A stretch of DNA of 64,000 bases from DASUPK01 sp963782345 (GCA_963782345.1 CAWAJF010000006.1:7858-71857); one strand, 5' to 3'. Counted from the first letter of the stretch, positions 35,397-44,099 are shown. Made by a program: numbers and translations. Notes: a model not told the origin generated them from the letters alone.

Positions 35397-35489
35397 CCCG
35401 AGACTGAGCGCCGGTCCGCTGAGCGCGACGACGAGACGACGTCCGCAGTGATTCGAAAGGCGCTTCGGCAGTACCTCAGGGTCGGCTGA
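35397..35489 (+). pseudogene. Remnant of a ribbon-helix-helix antitoxin gene
   Basis: The frame ending in TGA at 35487-35489 reads ERRSAERDDETTSAVIRKAL then RQYLRVG. This closely matches the last 30 residues of the intact antitoxin at 55591-55878 (RRAERDDETTSSVIRKALRR...). Upstream similarity fades within about 10 residues and no start or toxin gene is found, so it is a decayed 3' end. Confidence 0.65.
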
Positions 35490-35907
35490 CCGAGCTGCCC
35501 TTTGGATCGAGGAGAAGCGCACTTCGCGCTCGTTTCTCGCGCAAGGGAGCTACGAGTTTGGCTGAGATCGCACGCTAGGCCGGCAGCTGGTTCGCCCTCC
35601 GCTTGCACGCGGCGCTCGCCCAGCACCGGACGAGCTCCGAACACGAGCTCATGCCGACGACCTCGAAGGCGAGGCTCGGGCCGCTACCTGATCGCGCCCC
35701 CTACGATCTCCGGACCGAGGCCACTCGGACCCTCGCTCCCCGCTCGATCGACGAGAACCGATTTTCATCCGTCATCCGTCGCGCGAAGGGGGCGTGCGCC
35801 GAACGTGAAACACCACCACGCCCTCGGCGCCACCGCCGACGGATTCCGGCCCCGGATGTCCCGCGATCTGCGTGGGATCCGGACTGCGCGCGGTCCGCAA
35901 CAGACTG
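35490..35907. other. Gene-poor intergenic stretch
   Basis: I see no convincing gene in this 418-base interval. Open frames present have low-complexity Arg/Ser/Pro composition typical of antisense or intergenic high-GC DNA. It marks the change from backbone-like operons to the scarred accessory region. Confidence 0.4.
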
Positions 35908-36745
35908 CTAGTTGCCCGCTGCCACCCCAGGCGTGCACGGCTTGTGGCGGTCAAGCGTGAGCCTGTCGAGGAGCACTGTTGAGTCGTAGATACGGTCCTT
36001 CTGGTCGGCGAGCGACAGGAACAGGTTGTGCCTGCCCGGCGTGACCTTAGTCGACGCTCTCAGGATCCTTGTGCCCCCGTCGTAGTCGTTCCCTTGCCCG
36101 GTTGCGGGTACGTCGCAGCGCGAGCGAGTTAACGCTGATCACGTTGCCCTGCGAGTCGAACGCGAAGTTGCGGGGGGCCGTGATCGTCGGATTCTCGCGT
36201 GTTCCCGCATCCCAACTCGTACCGTCGAGCTCTGCGATGAAGAAGTCGTTGAATGGGCTGCCGACATACTCCGGGAACTCCTCGGTCAGGAATCTGAAGC
36301 GAATCGAGAGACAGGTGGCATTTTTCGGCACGCGCAACCCGATGCGCAGGATCGTCACGTCGCGCGCCCCGCGCACGCGCGGTCCGCCGAGCTTGCGAGA
36401 CGTGCTCTGTGAGTTGTTCTTGTGATTCGCGAGCTCGACGTTGCCGGTCGAGAGGATTCCGAAGCTCTTGCCGCTGAGCGGGAAGCCGCCTAGGCCGCCG
36501 GTAACGATCCCCGCGGACCTCCCGTACGGGGGCAGAATGGAGAAGTACGCGTTCCGGACCTGCTCCGGATGGACGGCGATCGTCCTGGCCAGGTGCCTAG
36601 CCACCCCCGCCAGCGGCGGATACCGCGGGTTTGAAACGATATTCGAGGAAGCGGCAGCGGCCGCGGGTGCGATCATCGCCAGCCCCACTGCAAGTGGCAG
36701 GGCGTGTCGCCTGGAGATTCTCCCGAATGAAGCTCCGCTCCTCAT
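35908..36745 (-). pseudogene. Secreted choice-of-anchor L domain protein, frameshifted
   Basis: From the ATG at 36745 there is a signal peptide (RHALPLAVGLAMIAPAAAAAS). A choice-of-anchor L domain follows up to ITAPRNFAFDSQGNVISVNS: typical FRFLTEEFPEYVGSPFNDFF and ISTG-like motifs. That frame then stops at 36047. The missing end continues in another frame down to the TAG at 35908: NDYDGGTRILRASTKVTPGR, HNLFLSLADQKDRIYDSTVL, LDRLTL. The frames cross between about 36095 and 36135. The full protein would be about 278 aa. Either a real inactivating indel or an assembly error. Confidence 0.8.
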
Positions 36746-37074
36746 TGGAGCCGCGCAGCCTATACGTTCGAGCGACCCTGGCCACACGCCGCCTACGGGG
36801 TCTTTGACTTGAGCCTCAGCGATCAGCTTGTCAGGGAGCGCAGGCGTGCATGGAGGAGGAGTTCGACGGTAGCCCACCAGCCTGGCGGCTTGAAATCACG
36901 CCAACCGCCGCGCCCCCTTTCGCGTGTCACCGGGTCTGAACGAGGACCCGGTGCACGGCGAATTCGCTCCACCTGTACAGACTCAGCGGCACCGAGGCCC
37001 GGCGCTACCCGGTCTCCCGCATTGGAGGAGTGGCTCGGCCGGTGCCGCGCGGCTACCCTCCTCGTCCGAAGCGG
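36746..37074. other. Intergenic stretch left of the first NTF2-like array
   Basis: No gene is supported in these 329 bases. Bases 37015-37074 belong to the duplicated unit shared with 44395-44457, which suggests the duplicated DNA carried non-coding sequence 3' of the NTF2-like gene. Confidence 0.4.
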
Positions 37075-37490
37075 CTACCCCTGCAGCCCCGCGGCTTCGA
37101 GGGCTTCCTCGACCGTCCGGTAGACCTCGACCCGGATCACCTTGCCGTCGCGGAGCGCCCACAGGTGGACAAGGTGCGCCTCTTGTGTCGCTCCGCTCGT
37201 CCTTCCTCGGCCGGAGATCCGAGCGGGCACGATCACGACATCGCCGGCGTCGATGAAGTCCTCGGGCTCGGTGCGGAAGTCCTCGAATGCTTCCCGCGCC
37301 TCCTCGATGACCCGAACAAAGCCTTCGGGCCCGCGGCGGGTGCCCGGAGCGAGCTCGGAGGCTCCGAGGCCGGCGGTGTCCGCCACTTCGGCGTCGGCAG
37401 CAAACAGCGCGGCCACGCCCTCGAGGTCGCCCTCGGCATAGAGCTCATAGCCGCGGCGGATGATCTCGACGTTCTCCTCCGACATCGCCT
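37015..37490. repeat. Segmental duplication, copy 1 (partner 44395-44872)
   Basis: About 475 bases covering an NTF2-like gene and about 60 bases past its stop (GCATTGGAGGAG..., CTCGTCCGAAGCGGCTACCCC) recur at 44395-44872. The encoded proteins differ at about 8 of 136 residues by eye, much closer than any other pair in the arrays. Confidence 0.85.
37075..37485 (-). CDS. NTF2/SnoaL-like protein (array 1, member 4)
   Basis: 136 aa: MSEENVEIIRRGYELYAEGD, then a cone-shaped alpha+beta domain (EDFIDAGDVVIVPARISGRG, AHLVHLWALRDGKVIRVEVY) and the family tail ALEAAGLQG. Function is unknown; members bind or turn over small hydrophobic molecules. It is the last gene of the minus-strand array 37075-38690 and nearly identical to the gene at 44458-44868. 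Confidence 0.85.
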   Translation of the reverse strand: MSEENVEIIRRGYELYAEGDLEGVAALFAADAEVADTAGLGASELAPGTRRGPEGFVRVIEEAREAFEDFRTEPEDFIDAGDVVIVPARISGRGRTSGATQEAHLVHLWALRDGKVIRVEVYRTVEEALEAAGLQG

Positions 37491-37889
37491 ACTCCGACAG
37501 CCCGACGGCTTCCAGGGCTTCGCTCCTGGAGAAGAAGGCGCGCTGCCGGATGATCTTGCCGTCCACACTGAACTCGTTGGCGAAGGCAATAAGCGCGTCA
37601 ACGGGGGTACCGCTGCCCTTGCCTCGCCCGCGCATGGAGGTCGCCACGACGATGCCCTCCCCCGCATCGATGAACTCCACCGGCTGCAGCTCCACGTCCC
37701 CCCAGCTCTCGGCGAAGCGTCCCCACATAGCCCTCACTCCCTCTCGCCCAACATAGATTGCGCGATCGGGCGTTTGCGGAGTTCCTCGCTGACGCAGTCC
37801 TCGGCGAAGTAGTCGAGGACGCCATCGATTCCTCGCTCGCCGAAGACCCGCCAAGTCTCGCGCGCGAGCTCCACCTCCTCCTCCGACAT
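37489..37889 (-). pseudogene. NTF2/SnoaL-like gene (array 1, member 3), frameshifted
   Basis: The start MSEEEVELARETWRVFGERG at 37889 is in one frame. The rest (RAIYVGREGVRAMWGRFAES, VEFIDAGEGIVVATSMRGRG, tail SEALEAVGLSE) is in another. The frames meet near 37765-37785. With one base adjusted the protein is an ordinary family member of about 132 aa, so a single indel (or sequencing error) disrupts it. Confidence 0.75.
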
Positions 37890-37899
37890 CACTACTCCG

Positions 37900-38289
37900 T
37901 CAGCCCGCGGCTTCGAGGGCTTCCTGGCGAGTGCTGAAGGCCTGGACCCTTGCCAGCTTCCCGGCCACGAGGGTGTAGATGACAACCCATCGACGCTCGA
38001 ACGGCACTCCACTTCCCCTCCCGCGCCCGGTCTCGTGATGGACGACGAGGATCCGGTTCGCACCAACATCAGTAACCTCGGCGGCTTCCAAGCTGTAGTC
38101 GTCGTCCCAGGTGCCCCAGTAGTGGCGATAGAAGTCGATCACGGCACTCTTGCCCCGGATTAGCTCGGGGTGATCCGGGAGCGGGTGAGACTTGGAAACG
38201 ACCTCGACCTCGTCGTCGAGCAGTTCGAAGAAGCGACTCGGGTCGCCGACGTAGAGGCTCCGCACGATCTCGACGTTCTCCTGCGACAT
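37900..38289 (-). CDS. NTF2/SnoaL-like protein (array 1, member 2)
   Basis: 129 aa: MSQENVEIVRSLYVGDPSRF, central IRGKSAVIDFYRHYWGTWDD, NRILVVHHETGRGRGSGVPF, and the tail RQEALEAAG. It ends one or two residues earlier than its neighbours. It lies 2 bases after the upstream member and 10 bases before the next, so it belongs to one transcript. Confidence 0.85.
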   Translation of the reverse strand: MSQENVEIVRSLYVGDPSRFFELLDDEVEVVSKSHPLPDHPELIRGKSAVIDFYRHYWGTWDDDYSLEAAEVTDVGANRILVVHHETGRGRGSGVPFERRWVVIYTLVAGKLARVQAFSTRQEALEAAG

Positions 38290-38291
38290 CC

Positions 38292-38690
38292 CTACTCCCC
38301 GAGCCCGGAGGCTTCGAGGGCCTCCCGCTGATCCAGGTAGATCTCGAGTTTGAGGACCTTTCCGTTCCGAAGCTCGTAGAGAGCGCCGACCTCTTGGCTC
38401 ACGGGGACGCCACTTCCCGCCCCTCGCCCAGCCATTCGATAGAGCGCCAGCACGCGATCCCCGCCTGCATCGAGGAACCGGCTGTCCTCCAGGTCAAAGT
38501 GGAAGTCCTCCATCACGGCATCCACGTCCTCCCTGTACCGCACCATCCCGTCAAGCCCCCGGTAGGTCTTCTGCTCGACCACCGAGCGCAACTCGATCTC
38601 CGGGTCCGCCATGCTCAGAGCGAGGTCCGTGTCTCGCGCATTGAAGGCTTCCACTGCTCGACGCACGATCTCGACATTCTCCTCCGACAT
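38292..38690 (-). CDS. NTF2/SnoaL-like protein (array 1, member 1)
   Basis: 132 aa: MSEENVEIVRRAVEAFNARD, YRGLDGMVRYREDVDAVMED, LDAGGDRVLALYRMAGRGAG, tail QREALEASGLGE. It is the first gene of array 1. Its final codons GGGGAG followed by TAG supply a Shine-Dalgarno sequence for the next ATG, a pattern repeated through both arrays. Confidence 0.85.
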   Translation of the reverse strand: MSEENVEIVRRAVEAFNARDTDLALSMADPEIELRSVVEQKTYRGLDGMVRYREDVDAVMEDFHFDLEDSRFLDAGGDRVLALYRMAGRGAGSGVPVSQEVGALYELRNGKVLKLEIYLDQREALEASGLGE

Positions 38691-39033
38691 CGCCCACGCA
38701 GTATCTCGGTTTGCCCCTCACCACACTCTTTGCCCATCACACACTCCTCACGTTGAGCGGCACGATCCTGCGACCGCTCGCGCCTCCCTTCGCGTGCTCG
38801 CGGAACTGCCGAAGCGCGAGAAGGCAAGTCGTGGTTGGCTTCCGCTCTTCGGTCGCTACCACGGGTGGAGCCCTCGAGCTGATCCGCCTACACACTCGGG
38901 CTAGACCGGCTTCCAGCGAGACTGGAAGCTGCGCCCTCACCGGGAGAAAATCGGATCGACCGGATTTGAACCAGCGACCTTTCGCCCCCCATCCGAATGC
39001 GCTATTCGTGTGAATGGGTCTTGCGCAAGGGCG
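38691..39033. other. Promoter-side stretch of array 1 with a divergent tRNA-Pro half copy
   Basis: No gene is supported. Bases about 38780-38860 resemble 44030-44110 at the DNA level. The degenerate tRNA-Pro 3'-half copy A lies at 38951-38997. Confidence 0.4.
38951..38997 (-). repeat. tRNA-Pro 3'-half copy A (degenerate)
   Basis: On the minus strand it contains GAAAGGTCGCTGGTTCAAAT followed by CCGGTCGATCCGA: the anticodon-arm 3' side, T-arm and acceptor end of a tRNA-Pro(GGG), with several changes from copies C-E. No 5' tRNA half is next to it, so it is not a tRNA gene. Probable old attachment-site scar. Confidence 0.6.
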
Positions 39034-39417
39034 TCAGCCGAGCGCTTGAACGTCGACGAGGTCATCGACGATCGCGAGGTCGGCGGCCTCGGCGGTGATG
39101 AGTGGGACTCCCTGGGCGTTTGCTGTAGCTGCGATCGCGAGGTCGATCGCCCGGCGACGCGGCTTGCCACCGCGCTCGGCGACTGCGGCCGCGAGCCGGC
39201 CCCATTCGCGGGCGACCGGAGCGTCGACCGGGAGCGGGTCGAAGGTCGCCTCGATCACTCCCAGACGCTGAGCCCGCCGCGCTCGCTCGTCGGGATCGTT
39301 GGCGATGAGCGTCCCGAAGTGCAGCTCGGCGAGCGAGGCGGCGCTGATCGCCCCCTCCAGCTCGCCGGGATCGGCAGAGCCGATAAGGACGGAGGTGTCG
39401 AGGACGGCGCGCCTCAA
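39034..39417 (-). CDS. vapC: PIN-domain toxin, VapC family
   Basis: 127 aa PIN ribonuclease fold with acidic residues D7 (LDTSVLIG), E31 (SLAELHFG) and D92 (AIDLAIAATA). The last acidic position is E110 or D113 in LITAEAADL. VapC toxins cleave tRNA or rRNA until neutralised by the partner antitoxin. The TTG start overlaps the TGA of the upstream antitoxin gene (TTGA), the usual coupling of vapBC pairs. It lies between tRNA-Pro half copies A and B. Confidence 0.88.
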   Translation of the reverse strand: MRRAVLDTSVLIGSADPGELEGAISAASLAELHFGTLIANDPDERARRAQRLGVIEATFDPLPVDAPVAREWGRLAAAVAERGGKPRRRAIDLAIAATANAQGVPLITAEAADLAIVDDLVDVQALG

Positions 39418-39647
39418 CCGAATGGATCGGTGAGCGTTGCGGGGAGCCGCTCGAGGTCCTCGGCGAGGGCGTCGGGCGCCGGTGTCTCAAACACGCCTCT
39501 CAGCGCCGGGCCGCCGACCCAGCGTCGCTTCGCCCCAGGGCCAAGGCGGGCAACCGGCCGTCCCGCCACCGTGATCGTGAACTCCTCGCCAGCCTCGGCC
39601 GGGCTCCCAGCAGCTCTCTCACCATGCACACGCACGACGGTCGTCAT
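39414..39647 (-). CDS. vapB: VapB/Phd-type antitoxin
   Basis: 77 aa. The core EEFTITVAGRPVARLGPG is the Phd/YefM-VapB dimerisation strand and loop. The C-terminal half (ALRGVFETPAPDALAEDLER) would wrap the toxin. The N-terminal DNA-binding part is shorter and less typical than usual (MTTVVRVHGERAAGSPAEAG), so a small deletion or a shift there is possible. Stop overlaps the vapC TTG. Confidence 0.75.
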   Translation of the reverse strand: MTTVVRVHGERAAGSPAEAGEEFTITVAGRPVARLGPGAKRRWVGGPALRGVFETPAPDALAEDLERLPATLTDPFG

Positions 39648-39717
39648 CTTCTAACCCCGCCCGGGGGACATGCAGAACCGCTACCTTGGGTACGCAAGTC
39701 ACAGGGACGGAGGTCGG

Positions 39718-41001
39718 ATGGGGAGACGATGCGTGCTAGCGGCGGTGGTGGCCCTGGCAGCCTTCGGGATACTTGCCTTGCCGAGTGCCGACGCCGCCGC
39801 GAAGAAGCGCCCAGCGGCGCGCCCGATCGCGACGATCAAGGGTGTTCAGAAGCTTGAGTCGACCGCGCTGCGCCGGTGGCCGGGCAGCTTCGGCGGCATC
39901 TGGCTCTCCCAAGGCAAGCTCTTCATCGCCTTCACGGACAAGAGCAAGAAGCGAACGAAGAAGCTGCGAAGGCCGTTGGTCAAGAAGGGTCGCAAGAAGG
40001 GCCGGCTGCCCAAGCGGCGCTTCCGGGCCGTTACGGTGGACGACTCGCTCCTCTCGCTTCGCGAGCTCGAGGGCCGCATGATCGCCGACCGCGACGCACC
40101 ACCGCGTACCACCGTCATTCCGCCGCCCCCCGGGATCGTCCCGCTGCCTCCCACGATCGTCACGGAGCCCAAACCCCAGTACGACCTCAAGATCGACGTG
40201 ATGCGCAACTCGGTCGTGGCCATCTCCCCCACAGTGACGCCGGAGCTGGTCGACACCTTGCGAACCAAGTACGGAGACGTCCTTGTCGAGCAGGGCCCTC
40301 TGGCCGAGCCGCAAGGGTGCACGCGCGATTCCTGCCCGCCGTTCCTGCGTTCGGGGCTGGTCAGCGTGGCGGAATCGGGGACGGGCTGCTCCCTCGCCTT
40401 CGGCGTCCTCTACCAGCCGGGGGTAACCGGGATTCTCTCCGCCGCCCACTGCGGCAACCCCGACGCCGACCTCGGCGATGACCGATCCCACGGCGGCGTC
40501 GTCTACGGCCAGGTGGTGGCCGAGCAGCAGAGCGGCAAGGTCGACGCCGAGCTGCACTCTGTTGGCAACGGGCTCATCTTCCTGTTCCCGATGATCTACC
40601 GGAACGACACCGACTACGCGGCGATCGTCGGCAAGGTCGGCACCTACGACGGCCTGCTGGTCGGCTCGACGGTGTGCAAGTCCGGGTACAAGACGGGGGA
40701 GAGCTGCGGGCCGGTGTTGAGCAAGACCTACAGCCCGTCGAGCTATGTGCCCGGCGCCAACGACTTCATTCAGGCGGACTACTGCTCCGACCACGGGGAC
40801 AGCGGCGCCGGCGTCTACAGCTCGTTCCTGAGACAGAAGCCGAACAAGAAGAAGCCGGTCACCCGCTACGAGGCGTTGGGCATCCACAGCGGCGGGGCCA
40901 AGGACACCCCCTGCTCGAGCCCGCAGCACTACGCGCTGTTCGGGCACATCGAGTTCGTCCAGAGCGCCCTCGGCGTCAAGGTGCTGGCGAACCCGAACTA
41001 G
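39718..41001 (+). CDS. Secreted trypsin-like serine protease
   Basis: 427 aa from the ATG at 39718 (GGAGG 5 bases upstream, better than the ATG at 39670). Signal peptide CVLAAVVALAAFGILALPSADA, then a Lys-rich and proline-rich pro-region to about residue 160, then the protease domain. The triad is H244 in LSAAHC, D276 in GKVDAEL and S362 in GDSGAG. Cysteine pairs resemble streptogrisin-type disulfides. A secreted, probably self-processed peptidase. Sits between vapBC and the tRNA-Pro copy B. Confidence 0.82.
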   Translation: MGRRCVLAAVVALAAFGILALPSADAAAKKRPAARPIATIKGVQKLESTALRRWPGSFGGIWLSQGKLFIAFTDKSKKRTKKLRRPLVKKGRKKGRLPKRRFRAVTVDDSLLSLRELEGRMIADRDAPPRTTVIPPPPGIVPLPPTIVTEPKPQYDLKIDVMRNSVVAISPTVTPELVDTLRTKYGDVLVEQGPLAEPQGCTRDSCPPFLRSGLVSVAESGTGCSLAFGVLYQPGVTGILSAAHCGNPDADLGDDRSHGGVVYGQVVAEQQSGKVDAELHSVGNGLIFLFPMIYRNDTDYAAIVGKVGTYDGLLVGSTVCKSGYKTGESCGPVLSKTYSPSSYVPGANDFIQADYCSDHGDSGAGVYSSFLRQKPNKKKPVTRYEALGIHSGGAKDTPCSSPQHYALFGHIEFVQSALGVKVLANPN

Positions 41002-41052
41002 TAAACACCCATGCCTCCAGCAACCCCTGGTATCACCGGAACCAGGGAAAAA

Positions 41053-41093
41053 TCGGGGCCGACTGGATTTGCACCAGCGACCTTTCGGCCCCG
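41053..41093 (-). repeat. tRNA-Pro 3'-half copy B (degenerate)
   Basis: On the minus strand: GGGGCCGAAAGGTCGCTGGT, then GCAAATCCAGTCGGCCCCGA. It differs from copies C-E by one inserted base and a change in the T-loop (GGTGCAAAT), which rules out a working tRNA. No 5' half. Probable attachment scar. Confidence 0.7.
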
Positions 41094-41255
41094 CGTCCCC
41101 TCCCCCGCTTCGCCCCGCCGTTCGTACTCCCAGCAAGGGCGAGTGCCACGGATCAGCTCCTTCTACGGCAGCGATCCTCGCCGAGCAAAGGGGGCGTTCG
41201 CGGGAAAGCACCGGTTGATCGCTGCCGATCCAGGGGCCGTCGGGGATATCCCTGA

Positions 41256-41468
41256 CTACGATTCGCTGCCGTTGAGGCGGCGGCGGTTGCGGACGATCGC
41301 CACCGCCGCGACGGCGATGAAGAACACGGTGAGGATGATGAATCCAAACCAGGCCGCGTAGCTGAGCACTCCCAGCGCACCCGAGTTCTCGTCCTTGAGC
41401 AGCCCGCTGCCAATGAAGCACAGAGCCAGCAGGGCGCCGAGCGGGATCAGGGTCTGTCGCTTGATCAT
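41256..41468 (-). CDS. Small two-helix membrane protein
   Basis: 70 aa: helices LIPLGALLALCFIGSGLL and VLSYAAWFGFIILTVFFIAVAAVAIV, then a basic RNRRRLNGSES tail on the cytoplasmic side. No family recognised. It is divergent from the two-component system that follows and might be linked to it functionally. Confidence 0.7.
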   Translation of the reverse strand: MIKRQTLIPLGALLALCFIGSGLLKDENSGALGVLSYAAWFGFIILTVFFIAVAAVAIVRNRRRLNGSES

Positions 41469-41641
41469 CTTTGTGACCTCCGTTGCGTGGTTTCGAGCGA
41501 GGGTCCAGGCTAGGTCGCGGGCACGTCCACGTCATCGGCCTCGAGCCTGAACGTGCCTACACCGGCAGGATGATCTTCCCGCTCCGCCGATACCCAGCTG
41601 GGCCGATGTGGAGTCGATTCCGGTCCACTACCTTCGCGCCC

Positions 41642-42808
41642 ATGCGCTCGGCCCTGATTCGGCGTGCCCGCTCGGTCCCCCCGTTTGCTGCGGACGCCCT
41701 GCTCGGCTGCGCGCTCGCGGTCGCCGCTGAGCTCGAGGTGCTGGCGTCGGCGAGCTTTCCCGGAGCCGACGGGGCGGCAGCCGCAGCGGTTCCCGCGATC
41801 ACGCTCGCGCTCGCTTGGCGGCGGCGGGCACCGCTCGCGGCGTTCGCGGTGGTCTATGGCGCCTACGCGGCGCAGGCGCTTGCCGGGGGGCATGCCGAGC
41901 AGAGCATCGCGGTGTCGATCGCGCTGTTGGTCTCCATCTACTCGCTCGCGGCGCACGCTGGCGACGGACGAATCGCGGTGGCGGGTCTTCCCCTCGGGCA
42001 GGGGGTCGCCTGGATGGCGCTCGCTCTCGAGGGAGGCCGCGGCCCTGGCGATTACGCCTTCTCGGTACTGCTCGGCGGGGGAGCATGGCTGGGGGGCTAC
42101 GCCGTGCGGAGCGGGCGAATGGTCGCTATGCAGCTCGAGGGTCGAGTCGAGAGAGCCGAGGCGGAGAGCGCCGCCGAGCGAGAGCGGGCCGTCGCCGAGG
42201 AGCGGGCGAGAATCGCCCGAGAGATGCATGACGTCCTCGCCCATACGATGAGCGTGGTGGTCGTGCAGACCGGGGCTGCCCGTCAGCTCGTTCGCGCCGA
42301 GCCGGGGCGCAGCGAGCAGCTCCTGCGCTCCACAGAGGCGACCGGCCGCCAGGCGCTGTCGGAGATGCGCCGCCTGCTGGGGCTGATTCGTGCCGACCCC
42401 GAGGGCCTCGGGGTAGCGCCGCAACCTGGGCTCGGCGACCTCGACGAGCTGGTCGCACGGGCGCGCCAAGCGGGACTCGAGCTGCAGGTCGAAATCCAAG
42501 ATGGCGAGCGCGCGCTTCCCATCGGGATCGACCTGGCGGCCTACAGGATCGCCCAGGAGGCGATCACGAACGCGATCAAGCATGGGGAGGGCCCGGCGAC
42601 CCTGGCTCTTCGTTACAGACCCGGCCAGCTCGAGATCGAGCTCCGAAACGCGATCGCGGAGCAGCCGCGCGATGGCGGAAGCGGACACGGGCTGATCGGG
42701 ATGCGCGAGCGAGCGTCTCTATATGACGGAACGCTCGAGGCGGGTCCCACCCACAGTGGCGAGTTCAGGATCTATGCCCGTCTGCCGCTGGACGAGGAGT
42801 CGGAATGA
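41642..42808 (+). CDS. Membrane sensor histidine kinase (HisKA_3 type)
   Basis: 388 aa from the ATG at 41642. About five or six N-terminal transmembrane helices (residues 15-165) are followed by a coiled segment and HisKA_3 with the phosphoacceptor histidine in IAREMHDVLAHTMSVVV. The HATPase domain has QEAITNAIKHGEG and GHGLIGMRERASLYDGTLEA. It likely senses a membrane or envelope signal. The response regulator gene starts within its stop (ATGA), so the two form a co-translated two-component system. Confidence 0.9.
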   Translation: MRSALIRRARSVPPFAADALLGCALAVAAELEVLASASFPGADGAAAAAVPAITLALAWRRRAPLAAFAVVYGAYAAQALAGGHAEQSIAVSIALLVSIYSLAAHAGDGRIAVAGLPLGQGVAWMALALEGGRGPGDYAFSVLLGGGAWLGGYAVRSGRMVAMQLEGRVERAEAESAAERERAVAEERARIAREMHDVLAHTMSVVVVQTGAARQLVRAEPGRSEQLLRSTEATGRQALSEMRRLLGLIRADPEGLGVAPQPGLGDLDELVARARQAGLELQVEIQDGERALPIGIDLAAYRIAQEAITNAIKHGEGPATLALRYRPGQLEIELRNAIAEQPRDGGSGHGLIGMRERASLYDGTLEAGPTHSGEFRIYARLPLDEESE

Positions 42809-43479
42809 TCGTCAGGGCCGTGATCGCCGACGACCAGGAAATGATCCGCACGGGCTTTCGGTTGATCCTGGAGCAGCACGGGGTCGAGGTGGTGGCGGAG
42901 GCCGCCGACGGGATGGAGGCGCTCGAGGCGGCCCGTCGAACCCGCCCGGACGTGGTGCTGATGGACGTTCGCATGCCGGTCCTCGACGGGATCGAGGCGA
43001 CCCGGCGTCTGGTGGAGGGATCGCCCGAGCTCGACACCCATGTGTTGGTGCTGACGACCTTCGACCTCGACGAGTACGTCTACGGGGCGCTGCGAGCTGG
43101 AGCCAGCGGCTTTCTGCTCAAGGACCTGCCCGCCGAGGAGCTCGCCGCCGCCGTCGCCGCCGTCGCCGCCGGGGACGCGCTGCTCGCCCCGGCTGTGACC
43201 CGCCGGCTGATCGAGCGCTTCGTCGAGCTACCCGATCCCTCCGCCAGCCCGCCAGCCGGCTATGTGGAGCTCACAGCCCGTGAGCGCGAGGTCTTCGAGA
43301 TGGTTGCGCGTGGCCTCACGAACGCGCAGATCGCGGACCGACTCGTGATCAGCGATGCGACTGTCAAGACTCACGTCGCTCGAATCTTCTCAAAGCTCGA
43401 TATCCACGACCGCGCCCAGGCCGTCGTCCTCGCGTATGAGTCGGGGCTCGTTCGGCCAGGGGACAGCGATCAGGAGTGA
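42805..43479 (+). CDS. NarL-family response regulator
   Basis: 224 aa. Receiver: ADDQEM at 8-13, D54 in VVLMDVRMPV, and K in FLLKDLP. C-terminal LuxR HTH: ELTAREREVFEMVARGLTN, ISDATVKTHVARIFSKLDI. It is the partner of the upstream membrane kinase (4-base overlap). A GTG-initiated 44-aa frame begins inside its own stop codon. Confidence 0.93.
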   Translation: MIVRAVIADDQEMIRTGFRLILEQHGVEVVAEAADGMEALEAARRTRPDVVLMDVRMPVLDGIEATRRLVEGSPELDTHVLVLTTFDLDEYVYGALRAGASGFLLKDLPAEELAAAVAAVAAGDALLAPAVTRRLIERFVELPDPSASPPAGYVELTAREREVFEMVARGLTNAQIADRLVISDATVKTHVARIFSKLDIHDRAQAVVLAYESGLVRPGDSDQE

Positions 43480-43610
43480 CCCGGCTCGTGCTCCGCTTCC
43501 GCTCCTCGCGCCCGCCGGCCCCAGGCCGCTACACGCTGATCGTCGTCCAGCACCTGGGCGGCCAGTGGGTTGGTCACGAAGAGCTCGATACGGCTCGGCT
43601 GAGCACCTGA
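43476..43610 (+). CDS. 44-aa frame coupled to the response regulator
   Basis: GTG at 43476 overlaps the regulator TGA (GTGA). It encodes MTRLVLRFRSSRPPAPGRYT then LIVVQHLGGQWVGHEELDTA and RLST. The second half looks like folded protein rather than random high-GC reading. It may be a real coupled microprotein or the decayed start/end of a longer gene. Confidence 0.4.
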   Translation: MTRLVLRFRSSRPPAPGRYTLIVVQHLGGQWVGHEELDTARLST

Positions 43611-43693
43611 CGAGCAGCTGTCCGCCCTCGTCCGGCGCTCCCCCCAATGCACCAATCGGCCCCCGGCGTCCCGGGGGCGATTGGCAACGTCTG

Positions 43694-43906
43694 TTACGAA
43701 CGCGAGTAAGCGGGCTCGGTTCCCGCGCGCTTGCGCCGGTCCGTGAACTCGGCGCGCCTGCGTCGGCTCGCCTGCTCGGCTCGTGGAACTTGGGGCCTGC
43801 GAGCCTCTGCCCGCAGACGGTACGGGAGCAGCATTGCGGCCGACAGGAGAACGAGCAGTCCCGCGGCCAGAACCACGTTCAGTACGACTATCAATCCCAC
43901 TGACAC
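43694..43906 (-). CDS. Small single-helix membrane protein
   Basis: 70 aa from GTG 43906, with GGAGG 9 bases upstream. One N-terminal helix (VGLIVVLNVVLAAGLLVLLSAAMLL) is followed by an Arg-rich cytoplasmic tail. No family recognised. Faces the two-component system convergently. Confidence 0.6.
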   Translation of the reverse strand: MSVGLIVVLNVVLAAGLLVLLSAAMLLPYRLRAEARRPQVPRAEQASRRRRAEFTDRRKRAGTEPAYSRS

Positions 43907-44099
43907 CTTGATCGCCTCCTTCCTTGTGGCCTTGGATGGCCTTTGTTCGGGACGACCGTATTTGGCTGCGCCCTAAGCACCGGGAAGCCCCGCGTTAAGA
44001 GTTGTCAAGGGATCCGAGGAGCCAGGACGGCACACCAATCGCGTCTCCTTCCGCGCGTGCCAGCGGAACTGCCGAGGTCGTGACGAACCCCTCGTTGGC

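Noticed and set aside
36912..36926. CCCCCTTTCGCGTG shared with the DNA left of the IS1182-like element (57089)
   Set aside because: A single short match without extension; likely chance in GC-rich DNA.
43470..43655. A 61-aa minus-strand frame between the response regulator and the small membrane protein
   Set aside because: It is antisense to the 44-aa coupled frame and lacks a ribosome site. The plus-strand reading looks more protein-like.
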